Source: Halobellus inordinatus (lineage in GTDB: Archaea > Halobacteriota > Halobacteria > Halobacteriales > Haloferacaceae). From it: a DNA stretch of 64,000 bases. Of the stretch, positions 44,158 to 51,508 are shown piece by piece. Every line of letters begins with the position of its first letter. The first letter of the stretch is position 1. Under the pieces are notes generated by a model that ran no database searches, was not told the DNA's origin, and was given only the letters and a program-made list of their open reading frames with translations. Both the position numbers and the translations under genes were made by a program. Location of the stretch: the NCBI RefSeq assembly GCF_024464655.1, contig NZ_JANHAV010000008.1, positions 62,001 through 126,000 of the forward strand, read 5' to 3'.

Positions 44158-44610
44158 TCAAGTTCCTGCTTCTTGTTGGCCAGTCACCTCGTCCGGGGTG
44201 AGCCGGAAGAATCGGAACTCTAGCGTAAGGGGATGACTGTCGTACACGTCCACGAAGGGGATTTTCACTCGCTGAATCGCCTCGGCGACTTCGGGGTCGA
44301 GTGCGGATTTCGTGATCTCTTCCAGGCTGCCGGTTGCGATGACGCTTCGCCAGCCACGGTCGGTTTCGTCGTACGTAACGAACGAAATCTCCCTGTCTTC
44401 ATCGATGAGATCTTTCTTTCCGGCGTCCTTCGGACCGACGGCCAGCCGGAAGTAGAAATTCCTCGCCTCTGCGTCGTATCCATACGAAATTGGTCGGGTG
44501 TACGGGGGACCGTCGTCCGGCGGGTCGAACGAGATGACACCGGTTCCACCACTCCCCAAGAACTCGTTCCGTTCCTCCGTACTCATCCGTACCGAGCGAA
44601 CATCTTCCAT
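44158..44610 (-). CDS. Pyridoxamine 5'-phosphate oxidase-family flavoprotein
   Basis: PPOX-fold (split beta-barrel) protein of 150 residues, MEDVRSVRMSTEERNEFLGSGGTGVISF at the start and RPISYGYDAEARNFYFRLAVGPKDAGKKDLI following, which contain flavin/F420-contact residues of the class. Reactions range from FMN- to F420-linked reductions or heme degradation; this one cannot be pinned. PPOX-like genes also appear in the mycobacterial dormancy regulon (Rv0080). It is 69 bases from amphi-Trp 1 and 86 from the Usp upstream, so probably one operon. Confidence 0.82.
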   Translation of the reverse strand: MEDVRSVRMSTEERNEFLGSGGTGVISFDPPDDGPPYTRPISYGYDAEARNFYFRLAVGPKDAGKKDLIDEDREISFVTYDETDRGWRSVIATGSLEEITKSALDPEVAEAIQRVKIPFVDVYDSHPLTLEFRFFRLTPDEVTGQQEAGT

Positions 44611-44695
44611 GCGAATACTTCGGAGCGGGTTGTCAAAAGATGTCACCCGACGTCGAACCCTACCGGAGGTGCGGTTCTGCACTCAGCCATCCCAC

Positions 44696-45586
44696 TCAGG
44701 AATCGGAGGGATCATCTGCGTCAGATTCTCGAACCCACATCACCGGCACTGGCGACGTTCGGACGAGTTTGGCGCTGACGCCTCCCATGATATACCGACT
44801 GAAATCGGTTCGGCCGTGGGTTCCCAAGACGGCGAGGTCAATTTCGTTCTCGGCGATGTAGTCACGAATCACTTTCGACGGCTCACCGTGCTGTATCACG
44901 TTGGTGACTGGATCAAGCGACGCTTCCCTAGCCCTCTCGGAAGCTTCGTCGATGACTTCGTGCGCTCGCTCGCTCAATTCGCCCTCTTTCAGCACGGATC
45001 GTGCATCCGGACCGAGGCTTCCCGTTTCGACCACATGAAGCAGATGAAGCCTGGCATCTGTCGTCTTCGCCGCATTGATTCCTGCCGTCAACGCGAGTGC
45101 TGCTCCCCGGCTCCCGTCCGTCGGGACGAGGATGCGCTGGGGTGGATACGCGAGTGGCCGATTCCGATCAGGATTGACTGCGATTACCGGTACCTCTGCG
45201 GTGTTGATGACTCGTTCAGTGACGCTCCCGAGGAGGAACCGTTGGAGTCCACGTCGCCCGTGCGTCGGCATGACGATACAACCGATGTCCGACTGCTCGC
45301 TGTAGTCAGTGATCGCCTCGTACGGGTCGCCCTGGAGTACCTCCGAGACGACGGGAATGCCGCGTTCTGTTGCACGCTGTGCCGCTTCCGTTACGATCTC
45401 TTCTCCTTCCTGCTCTAGGATGTCGGTTACATTGCCGCGAATCCGGACGAGGCTGTCTTGGCTGGTGTCCGCAACGTTGAGGATGTGGATCGTGGCTTCG
45501 TGTTCGGACGCTATCTGAAGTGCGTAATCAAGGACTGTATCGGCTGGCTCACTTCCGTCCGTTGGAAATAGGATTTGGTCGTACAT
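44696..45586 (-). CDS. Two-domain universal stress protein with altered first loop
   Basis: Usp of 296 residues. Domain 1 (about 1-143) starts MYDQILFPTDGSEPAD; its loop is MPTHGRRGLQRFLLGS, so the first glycine is replaced by proline. Domain 2 (about 150-290) starts [17 protein letters not shown] with LGTHGRTDFSRYIMGG, ending Gly-Gly instead of Gly-Ser. Both nucleotide sites are thus non-standard and ATP affinity may be low. It starts 30 bases after the amphi-Trp 2 stop, forming an operon with it. Confidence 0.9.
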   Translation of the reverse strand: MYDQILFPTDGSEPADTVLDYALQIASEHEATIHILNVADTSQDSLVRIRGNVTDILEQEGEEIVTEAAQRATERGIPVVSEVLQGDPYEAITDYSEQSDIGCIVMPTHGRRGLQRFLLGSVTERVINTAEVPVIAVNPDRNRPLAYPPQRILVPTDGSRGAALALTAGINAAKTTDARLHLLHVVETGSLGPDARSVLKEGELSERAHEVIDEASERAREASLDPVTNVIQHGEPSKVIRDYIAENEIDLAVLGTHGRTDFSRYIMGGVSAKLVRTSPVPVMWVRESDADDPSDS

Positions 45587-45615
45587 AATGACGTAATCCG
45601 GGGAGAGGAGGGACC

Positions 45616-45903
45616 TTACTCCCCCTCGGAGCTGATGTCCAGGCTTCCCTCTTCCGGCGTCTGGGCGTCACGCCACCAGACTAGCTCGAACTCGATACTC
45701 TGTTTCGCCTCGGTATCGCCTTCGGTCCAGTCCGACTCGCCTTCCAACTTGAAGGTCACTGGATTCGTCGGATTCAATCGCACCTGCTGACCACCGAGTT
45801 CGAGCGTCACGTCTCCACCGTCGTCGAGTTGATCTGCTAATTCGCGGAGATATGATGCGATCTCTGACCGTGATTTCTCACTCTCGGTTTCGAGCTCTCC
45901 CAT
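45616..45903 (-). CDS. Amphi-Trp domain protein 2
   Basis: Protein of 95 residues starting MGELETESEKSRSEIASYLREL, with the strands VTLELGGQQVRLNPTNPVTFKLE and the final SIEFELVWWRD (two Trp) of the amphi-Trp family. It shares its plan with the gene at 43814 but is clearly divergent. The ATG at 45903 has a GCTTATTGG TATA-like box about 25 bases upstream, and an inverted repeat of GGTTTC/GAAACC sits above it at 45945-45964. Probably the first gene of the leftward operon. Confidence 0.8.
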   Translation of the reverse strand: MGELETESEKSRSEIASYLRELADQLDDGGDVTLELGGQQVRLNPTNPVTFKLEGESDWTEGDTEAKQSIEFELVWWRDAQTPEEGSLDISSEGE

Positions 45904-45944
45904 ACCGAGTGGTACGTCGGACACTCCAATAAGCGACAGGGGGA

Positions 45945-45964
45945 GGTTTCGAACCCGGGAAACC
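45945..45964. promoter_or_regulatory. Inverted repeat upstream of amphi-Trp 2 operon
   Basis: GGTTTC at 45945-45950 and GAAACC at 45959-45964 flank eight bases; the repeat lies just upstream of the TATA-like box of the amphi-Trp 2 gene. Candidate operator for an unknown regulator. Confidence 0.4.
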
Positions 45965-46018
45965 AGTCTTGACGATGAACGAGGGACACGACTCAAGTGG
46001 CCGGGGGACCCCTCAGAC

Positions 46019-46480
46019 TCAGCTGGATTCGTCTTGGGGACCGCCTCCAGTTTGTGCCTCTTGAGCGTCTCCCCATCCCCCGGCGTCAACCACCTCGAAA
46101 AGTTTCCGCCAGTTTTCGTCGTCTTCGCTCTCGGGCAGTTGATTGCGGAGTTGTTGGAGGTCGGATGGGGGAACGAGTGTACTCACGAGATCAACGATAA
46201 CCTGTGCGTGGTAGGCTGCCTCCGGTCGATCTGCACCTTCGATCTCACTGACGCGCGTAACGAATTCCTTCCAGTCGAATCGCTGGCCGTGTTCGTGGAC
46301 GGCTCCAGTCATGTACCACTTTATCTCCATTGGGAGCGATGCGGCGAGATCCTCAGCGTTTCCCTCGGGGACTCGCTGACCCAACGTCATCAGCGTCGCT
46401 CTAATCGCACGGACAGCCTCACCAGTCGCCGGGAGTTCGAGACGGTGTTGCACCTCTCCGGTAAATTCGTCGAAATTCAT
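46019..46480 (-). CDS. DUF2267 protein
   Basis: Protein of 153 residues beginning MNFDEFTGEVQHRLELPATGEAVRAIRATL. The DUF2267 domain consists of two helical repeats: residues 1-65 and 66-130, the second with AYHAQVIVDLVSTLVPPSDLQQLRNQLPE. The domain is found with Usp and stress genes in many bacteria, function unknown. It has a good ribosome site (GGGAGG about eight bases before the ATG). A truncated copy lies at 47535. Its acidic tail is haloarchaeal in style. Confidence 0.85.
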   Translation of the reverse strand: MNFDEFTGEVQHRLELPATGEAVRAIRATLMTLGQRVPEGNAEDLAASLPMEIKWYMTGAVHEHGQRFDWKEFVTRVSEIEGADRPEAAYHAQVIVDLVSTLVPPSDLQQLRNQLPESEDDENWRKLFEVVDAGGWGDAQEAQTGGGPQDESS

Positions 46481-46611
46481 GGTTTTCCTCCCGATGAAGT
46501 ACGGTTCGAGTTCTCATAATTCCTCGCCAGTTGCCGTCACCGAGCAGTATTCGATCATCTATCCTCCCTCTGCACATACTCCCGGTCCAAGGGGGCGGCA
46601 AAGGGCGGCTC

Positions 46612-47445
46612 TCATTCAGTATCTTGTCGTACGGTGAGTACCGGTGCATCGCTCGTGCGCAAGACTCTCTCCGTGACGCTTCCGAGTAGATGACGGCGTA
46701 ACCCTGAGCGTCCGTGCGTCCCCATTGCAACGAGATCGGTCCCATGTGCACTGACGAAATTATTGATCACCTCGTGGGGAGTTCCGGGCTGGACGTGAGT
46801 GGTCAGAGTGACTTCGCGTTCCGACGCTCGTTCTGCAACTGCTTCGAGTACCTCGACCGCCTCGTCACGCAACGAATCACCAAGTGGTGGAAGTCCCGTT
46901 TCACCTTCGATTACATAGAGTACACGCACTGTGGCTCCCACCTGTTCTGCAATGGCTAGCCCGTGATCGACTGCTGCCGTAGCAGCAGGACTGCCATCCG
47001 TCGGGATGAGGATCCTTTCGTATCCGTCCCTCTCTCGGCCCATTGCATACGGTGGGACTGCTAACACGGGGTCGTTGCTCAACCGAATTACGCGTTCAGT
47101 GACACTCCCAAGGAGGACACGACTCAGTCCACGTCGCCCGTGAGTCCCCATGACGATGAGGTCGATATCGTTCTCTGACGCATAGGAAAGAATCGCTTCG
47201 TACGGACGCCCATGCTCAATGACCAATTGGCAGGAAAGGGCTGATTCTTGCTCAACGAGTTCTTCGAGCGTAGATACGGCATCTTGAGCCTCTGCTTCTG
47301 TAGGTCGGTCACTACGCGCTTGCTCATCGACGACGCTTATGATGTGAACCGATGCCTCGAAGGCCTCTGCAATCACGATCCCGTGACGGGCAGCGGCTTC
47401 TGCAGAGGGACTCCCGTCAGTTGGGATGAGGATACGTTCGTGCAT
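46612..47445 (-). CDS. Two-domain universal stress protein, paralogue 2
   Basis: Usp of 277 residues, same length and closely similar to the gene at 42176. Domain 1 begins [22 protein letters not shown] with GTHGRRGLSRVLLGS; domain 2 begins [21 protein letters not shown] with [15 protein letters not shown]. The last residues (SDAPVLTVRQDTE) are identical in both. DUF2267 follows on the same strand after 131 bases. The start at 47445 begins the first strand. The two paralogues probably arose by duplication of a Usp (perhaps Usp-DUF2267) segment. Confidence 0.92.
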   Translation of the reverse strand: MHERILIPTDGSPSAEAAARHGIVIAEAFEASVHIISVVDEQARSDRPTEAEAQDAVSTLEELVEQESALSCQLVIEHGRPYEAILSYASENDIDLIVMGTHGRRGLSRVLLGSVTERVIRLSNDPVLAVPPYAMGRERDGYERILIPTDGSPAATAAVDHGLAIAEQVGATVRVLYVIEGETGLPPLGDSLRDEAVEVLEAVAERASEREVTLTTHVQPGTPHEVINNFVSAHGTDLVAMGTHGRSGLRRHLLGSVTERVLRTSDAPVLTVRQDTE

Positions 47446-47467
47446 ACAGGTTCTTGGCTGTGCCGAC

Positions 47468-47493
47468 ACTATGTTCTTTGGTAGCATGGGTTG
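47468..47493 (-). promoter_or_regulatory. Conserved promoter block, paralogue 2
   Basis: Plus strand ACTATGTTCTT...GGTTG, 23 bases before the Usp start at 47445; the counterpart of 43034-43059. It covers the positions expected for TATA and BRE. Confidence 0.55.
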
Positions 47494-47534
47494 GAAACAG
47501 ACTTTTGGATGGTGGGGGATGACGAAGTTACCCA

Positions 47535-47693
47535 TCAAAGTTGAACTCCATCGGGAAGGGTGGCGAGGAACTCGGCGTTCCCCTCCGAAATACGCTTGAC
47601 TAGGGTCTTCAGGCTCCCTCGAATCGCCCGCACCGTTTCGCCAGTTCCCGGGAGTCCGTAGCGGTGCTGTTCCTCTCCTGTGAATTCGTCAAT
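47535..47693 (-). pseudogene. Truncated DUF2267 copy
   Basis: The reading frame from 47693 down gives IDEFTGEEQHRYGLPGTGE and continues VRAIRGSLKTLVKRISEGN to a stop. This matches the first 50 or so residues of the full DUF2267 protein at 46019, but the start codon context is lost and the last 100 residues are missing. It sits just upstream of the paralogue-2 Usp, so Usp and DUF2267 appear as alternating units. A remnant of duplication. Confidence 0.75.
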
Positions 47694-47800
47694 CCTCTTA
47701 GATTTCCTCTGGAACCACGTGATAAACTCGCTGCCATCTCGGCTGTCGAATGCACTCTGGCAAACGATGAAGGAAGTACCCGACAAAACTCCGTACAGAT

Positions 47801-48370
47801 ATGTACAACCGTATTGTGATCGCTGTAGACGGGAGTGACGAAGCGAAACGAGCAGCACGACGTGGGCTCCGACTCGCTCAGGGCTTCGACGCGACCGTCG
47901 ATGCTCTCTCTGTCGTCGAACAAAAAGCACTCCGACTCACAGAAACCGCTAATGAGAAGGCTCAGTTGCGCGAACGTGGGGAGGCTGCCCTCACGGAAAT
48001 TGAGGAACTTGCATCAGAGTTCAGTCAGACCGTTAACACGAATCTGCAAGAAGGAAAGCCCGCTGTCCGAATCAGCGAGTACGCTGACGAGCAGGACGTA
48101 GACCTGATCGTCGTCGGGAGACAGGGATTGACCGGGCTCAGTCGGCGTCTCTTGGGCGGTGTTACCGAACGGATCCTCCATCGAAGTGACGTCTCCGTGC
48201 TCGTCATCTCGGGCGAGTACAACGGAGATGAGGTGGAGGCCGATTATTCACGAGTCCTCATCACGACGGATGGCAGTGAAAACGCCGAAGTGGCGATTCC
48301 CCAGCGATTCCGGATGACTGGCGGGAGCGAGACGCGACTAAGTCGCTCAATTCGAGCACAGTTTCACTGA
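47801..48370 (+). pseudogene. Broken two-domain universal stress protein
   Basis: Domain 1 is intact: MYNRIVIAVDGSDEAKRAAR, then GRQGLTGLSRRLLGG as loop, to about residue 140. Domain 2 begins YSRVLITTDGSENAEVAIP but stops being Usp-like after about 18 residues. The frame then continues with Arg-rich, unrelated residues to a stop at 48370. Complete relatives are about 280 residues. A GCGATTCC direct repeat spans the break (48293-48300 and 48304-48311), which suggests a deletion between short repeats. The first domain could still be produced. Confidence 0.7.
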
Positions 48371-48495
48371 TCGACGGTGAGTTGGACGATCTTGGCCGAG
48401 CCGTACAGGAGGTATTGGAGGACTACCTCGAACGGAACAACGAAGCGTCCGACTATGGTTGGGGTGAGGAAACGTACGGCAAACGCGAGGAGTGA
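48301..48495 (+). pseudogene. Unidentified C-terminal gene remnant
   Basis: In the frame shifted relative to the broken Usp, an open stretch reads PAIPDDWRERDATKSLNSST, then a helix SLIDGELDDLGRAVQEVLED and finally YLERNNEASDYGWGEETYGK to a stop at 48495. Its halophilic composition looks coding, unlike the Usp frame over the same bases. It is probably the tail of another gene joined here by a deletion. I cannot name the parent family. Confidence 0.5.
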
Positions 48496-48729
48496 TTCCA
48501 GTCACTTCAGCCTGCCCGACGGTGTCCGAGATGCAGATTTTCTCTGAAAATAAGCAATCGCCACTGCTCTTCGATTGCGGTCGGAACGTGCTGACTATGC
48601 GCTTTGTATCTTGCAACACGGCAAAAATATCCTCTCCGTCTGTCAGGAATCGCAGCGGTCGGTTCGCACAGCTTCCTACCGGCCGTTGCAGTCGGGAAAT
48701 GTCGAATCAATAGGGTTTCAACAGAATCG

Positions 48730-49749
48730 TTAAATATTGTCGAGATACCCTCTACGCTGCTCCATCTTCTCCTGTTTGGACCGGCGGTCATAATGCGTCT
48801 TCAGAATTTCGGGGGAGACATTGGCCCGGTCACTCACGACCGGTTCGGGCATATCAGACGAGAGCCAGTAGGTGATTGCACCCCGCCGAAGCGCATGAGG
48901 TGACACCGATGACGGACACTTCGATGCGTGTGTCCGGTCGGTCGCGGGCTTGCATTGCTCAATCTCAAGGCCATGCGGACATTCCCCAGTAGTCAGACAC
49001 GGTTTCGTCACCGAATACATGTACGTCTGAATTGTTGTCGGATGGGCTCGTCCCTGTGGAGTGGACAGCAAGGGGTCTCTGCCAGTATCATCTGTTGTAG
49101 AAGGACGGCGGTGGCCAATCCACGCATCCAACACTGAACAGGTCTCGTCGGACAAGGCAATAAAGCGCTCACCACGTTGCTTGTTCTTGAGCGGAGTACC
49201 GGTCCTGGGGCGATGTTTCACTTCCAACGACTGATCGTTCGCATCGTAATCTTCGACGTCAAGCGCGACAACTGCACCCCGGCGGAGGGCAGCTCGCCAC
49301 ATTAATCGAAAGCAGACATGACGTTCAGACGCATACTCGTACGTGCTGAGATAGTTCAGAATCTTTTCGGCAGCCTCGGCGGTCACCATCACGTCACGAG
49401 AGTTCTCTCCGATGCTCAGACTCGGAGAGATGACTTTCGTCGAAAGATCGGTGTGAACGGCATCGATTGATTCACACCAGCGGATGAACACCCGGATGGT
49501 GTCCATCTGGGTTTTCTCGCTCGCGGGCGCGAGGTCACCATCTTCTCGACGCCACAGACGGTATCGGTGAAGGTCACGGCCCGACAGAGGGTTGAGATTC
49601 GTGAGGTTTTCGTTGTGACACCACTGCAGAAAGTGATTGAGTCGGGATCGTTGTGAGCGGAGTGTCGCTTCTGCAAACTCTGATTGTTTCTCTTCAAGGT
49701 ACGATTCGACGGCGTCTTCTGGGGAAATCGGCTCTAACTCGAAGTGCAT
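48730..49749 (-). CDS. Tyrosine recombinase / integrase
   Basis: Site-specific recombinase of 339 residues. An N-terminal SAM-like DNA-binding domain is at 10-100 (AVESYLEEKQSEFAEATLRSQRSRLNHFLQW), and the catalytic domain at 115-325. Catalytic residues fit R156 (RAALRRG), H285 and R288 (HALRR), and nucleophile Y320 (KTHYDRRS), with a Lys in the beta hairpin near 188-190. A Cys/His cluster (C257, H259, C266, C278) is typical of haloarchaeal XerCD-like integrases and may bind zinc. Only about 98 bases separate it from the right att copy. The gene is intact, so it can in principle act. Confidence 0.93.
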   Translation of the reverse strand: MHFELEPISPEDAVESYLEEKQSEFAEATLRSQRSRLNHFLQWCHNENLTNLNPLSGRDLHRYRLWRREDGDLAPASEKTQMDTIRVFIRWCESIDAVHTDLSTKVISPSLSIGENSRDVMVTAEAAEKILNYLSTYEYASERHVCFRLMWRAALRRGAVVALDVEDYDANDQSLEVKHRPRTGTPLKNKQRGERFIALSDETCSVLDAWIGHRRPSTTDDTGRDPLLSTPQGRAHPTTIQTYMYSVTKPCLTTGECPHGLEIEQCKPATDRTHASKCPSSVSPHALRRGAITYWLSSDMPEPVVSDRANVSPEILKTHYDRRSKQEKMEQRRGYLDNI

Positions 49750-49846
49750 GGCGTGCTCTCTTGTGGATGTGAAATCACCAGAGAGAGCGCTTCTCTGTGA
49801 GTTTCAGGATTTGTTGTCTGGGTTTCGTCACACGGTATTACGTGTG

Positions 49847-49862
49847 CCCGTCGGGTCCGCTA
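49847..49862 (+). other. attR core (copy 1)
   Basis: CCCGTCGGGTCCGCTA, identical to 37112-37127. It runs into a hairpin: CTATTCTA at 49860-49867 and TAGAATAG at 49886-49893. Confidence 0.8.
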
Positions 49863-49903
49863 TTCTATCACGAACGAAGTGAGTGTAGAATAGCGACAGC
49901 CGC

Positions 49904-49964
49904 GGGATTTGAATCAGGGAGCGAACGCAGTGAGCGACCGTGGTTCCAAATCCCGTCGGGTCCG
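49904..49964 (+). repeat. Second tRNA-Arg 3'-end copy with hairpin
   Basis: AAATCCCGTCGGGTCCG at 49948-49964 matches the tRNA from its T loop to the discriminator; with one inserted C, similarity extends through GGTTC. GGGATTTG at 49904-49911 pairs with CAAATCCC at 49947-49954. It is probably a relic of another integration event or a decayed tRNA copy. Confidence 0.7.
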
Positions 49965-49993
49965 TTCGGCCTTCGGCCTCACTCCCCCGACGT

Positions 49994-50034
49994 AGTCACG
50001 TTCGCTGACGCTCACGTGACTCCCGTCGGGTCCG
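49994..50034 (+). repeat. Third tRNA-Arg 3'-end copy with hairpin
   Basis: TCCCGTCGGGTCCG at 50021-50034 repeats the tRNA 3' end for 14 bases. AGTCACGT at 49994-50001 pairs with ACGTGACT at 50014-50021 directly before it. Confidence 0.65.
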
Positions 50035-50352
50035 TTCTGTGGAATTTACGTATGAACGGGGCGTATTGAACCGTCGTCGAGTCCGCGATTGCCCGCTCGA
50101 CGTTCTCCATCATACTTCAGCCAAGCGAGACCGGCGTTCACACCCGTGTCACCACTATTACACACCGCCCCGTTTGCGCTCAGTATTCTCCCGTCGACGG
50201 GGTGCGGTCATTTATGCGACGGCAAATCGCCTGCCTACGCGTGTGTCGGGGGGGAGAGAATATCTTGCCGCGCGAACGTTCCTGTGTGGATCCAATAAAC
50301 ACTGATAGAGTTTAAATTGAAAGGGTGTGGAGTCTATCGTGAGTCAGACGAG

Positions 50353-50565
50353 TCACTCGACGTAACCCAACTCTCGAAGTCGCTCTTCGAGGTCGGCGTC
50401 GAGGTCGACGTCGGACAAGGTATCGGTGATTTGCTCGTTCCGCACGCGGACCACGTCGAGGAGCTGCAAGGCTGTCCGGAGTTTGAAGTGAACGTCTGCT
50501 CCGTTCGTGTCTTCGATCACGCTCTCCAGGAGCGAAGCGAGGGTATCTGACGTGTTCTGAGACAT
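50353..50565 (-). CDS. 70-residue helical protein
   Basis: I do not recognise the family. The protein starts MSQNTSDTLASLLESVIED and is acidic and predicted all-helical, ending in LEERLRELGYVE. The promoter region above contains CAAATA at 50609-50614 and TATTTG at 50621-50626, an inverted repeat overlapping a TATA-like CTATATTTG. It lies right of the att array. Composition and start are convincing for a real gene. Confidence 0.65.
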   Translation of the reverse strand: MSQNTSDTLASLLESVIEDTNGADVHFKLRTALQLLDVVRVRNEQITDTLSDVDLDADLEERLRELGYVE

Positions 50566-50652
50566 AGAAGCGGTTTGTCGCAGTCGTGCAAAAACTGTGG
50601 GGTCCGTACAAATATAGTAGTATTTGCGAGCGGGAAGACAGCCGATTGGGCG

Positions 50653-50982
50653 TTACGTCTCCGTCTCGTCGGGTATTTTCCACGTGTTGCCGTCGAGTTC
50701 CAGTAACCCGTAGCGCTTGAGCACTTGCAGAAGATCGACGAGCGACTCGGCGTCGTAATCGACTGTCATCTCGGCAGGGAGCTCCGCGGCGATCGTACTC
50801 CGCGTCCCGGCCTGCAGCCGCTCGACAGTTTCGAGGACCTCCTCGGCGTCCCTCAAAAGAGGATAGATAGAATCATTTCGATCAGTTTTAGGCCCCAATT
50901 TCTCGATAACGTCTTGGTACGGCCCAGATAATTCCATTGAGACGTGAATCGAATTGTTATCTGTGGATTCTGGATCTGTCAT
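50653..50982 (-). CDS. Hypothetical protein with winged-helix-like C-terminus
   Basis: Protein of 109 residues from ATG 50982, starting MTDPESTDNNSIHVSMELSG. The C-terminal half (AESLVDLLQVLKRYGLLELDGNTWKI) has a helix-turn and strand pattern typical of small winged helices. Not assigned to a family. It is upstream of and codirectional with the 70-residue gene (87 bases apart), so the two may form an operon. A DNA-binding role is only a suggestion. Confidence 0.62.
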   Translation of the reverse strand: MTDPESTDNNSIHVSMELSGPYQDVIEKLGPKTDRNDSIYPLLRDAEEVLETVERLQAGTRSTIAAELPAEMTVDYDAESLVDLLQVLKRYGLLELDGNTWKIPDETET

Positions 50983-51142
50983 ACGACGAAGTGAGAACAG
51001 AGCGTACAAAATTGCTTCTATCTGGGGTGAGACAGAGCTATCAGTCCGAGAAAACGATGAGTTTTCGTTCCGCAGCAGTTCGGGAGCGGACGTAATCCGC
51101 GCCCAAGAGTTGCAGATCGCACGTTCGATACGAGAGAATCAT

Positions 51143-51160
51143 AACATACGTACGTATGTT
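51143..51160. promoter_or_regulatory. 18-bp perfect palindrome
   Basis: AACATACGTACGTATGTT reads the same on both strands. It lies about 400 bases upstream of IclR and 160 upstream of the 109-residue gene, which is divergent. Possible operator for either gene. Confidence 0.45.
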
Positions 51161-51508
51161 AGAGGTTCGTTCAGAAGAGACAGTTCGAGACTGAGAACCA
51201 CCAGATCGCACGACGGCGTGTACTCGGGGGGATAAAGACGTACAGGACTACGCAAATCTGCCGAGTCGTCGAATTCCAGTTCGATCTCGAAGGGCGCAAC
51301 GACGGGTCGCAGAGTCGTACCGGAGATATCTGTCGGCTAAAGTTTCGCTAATTCGAACAACATTCGACAGGTGGGACGAAATATTATGTTGATATCACAG
51401 ATAATATGCTCCCAATTCGTGTCGTATTATCAGATTACGTCCGTACAGCAAACAGAGAGCGAGCGTGAGGTGGATCCGAGTAGCATCTGGGGATATCTTG
51501 CAGACGAT

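Larger units (their letters stand above)
37112..49862. mobile_element. Integrated genomic island at tRNA-Arg, stress/respiration cargo
   Basis: A 16-bp sequence, CCCGTCGGGTCCGCTA, occurs in the tRNA-Arg 3' end (37112-37127) and again at 49847-49862. Between them is 12.7 kb of DNA with visibly lower GC than both flanks and a cargo unlike the neighbours, with an intact tyrosine integrase (48730-49749) next to the right copy. This is the classic layout of a tRNA-targeted integrative element whose integrase gene stays whole on integration. Cargo: Usp genes, cation ATPase, cytochrome b, exported ferredoxin, amphi-Trp, PPOX and DUF2267 proteins. No replication, conjugation or capsid gene is recognisable, so it may now be immobile or need a helper. 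Confidence 0.85.
49750..50352. other. Right junction of the island: att copies with hairpins
   Basis: No protein gene is supportable in these 603 bases. The region holds three copies of the tRNA-Arg 3' end (49847, 49948, 50021), each beside a small hairpin, and further on ordinary AT/GC sequence up to the 70-residue gene. Short ORFs here run through the repeats and are not convincing. Confidence 0.6.

Noticed and set aside
48496-48729. Possible gene or IS end between the broken Usp and the integrase
   Set aside because: I saw no transposase motif, terminal repeat or convincing ORF.
49847-50034. CRISPR array
   Set aside because: Repeats are 14-17 bases, differ in length, match the tRNA 3' end and have irregular spacing of 101 and 73 bases. 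No cas gene is nearby.
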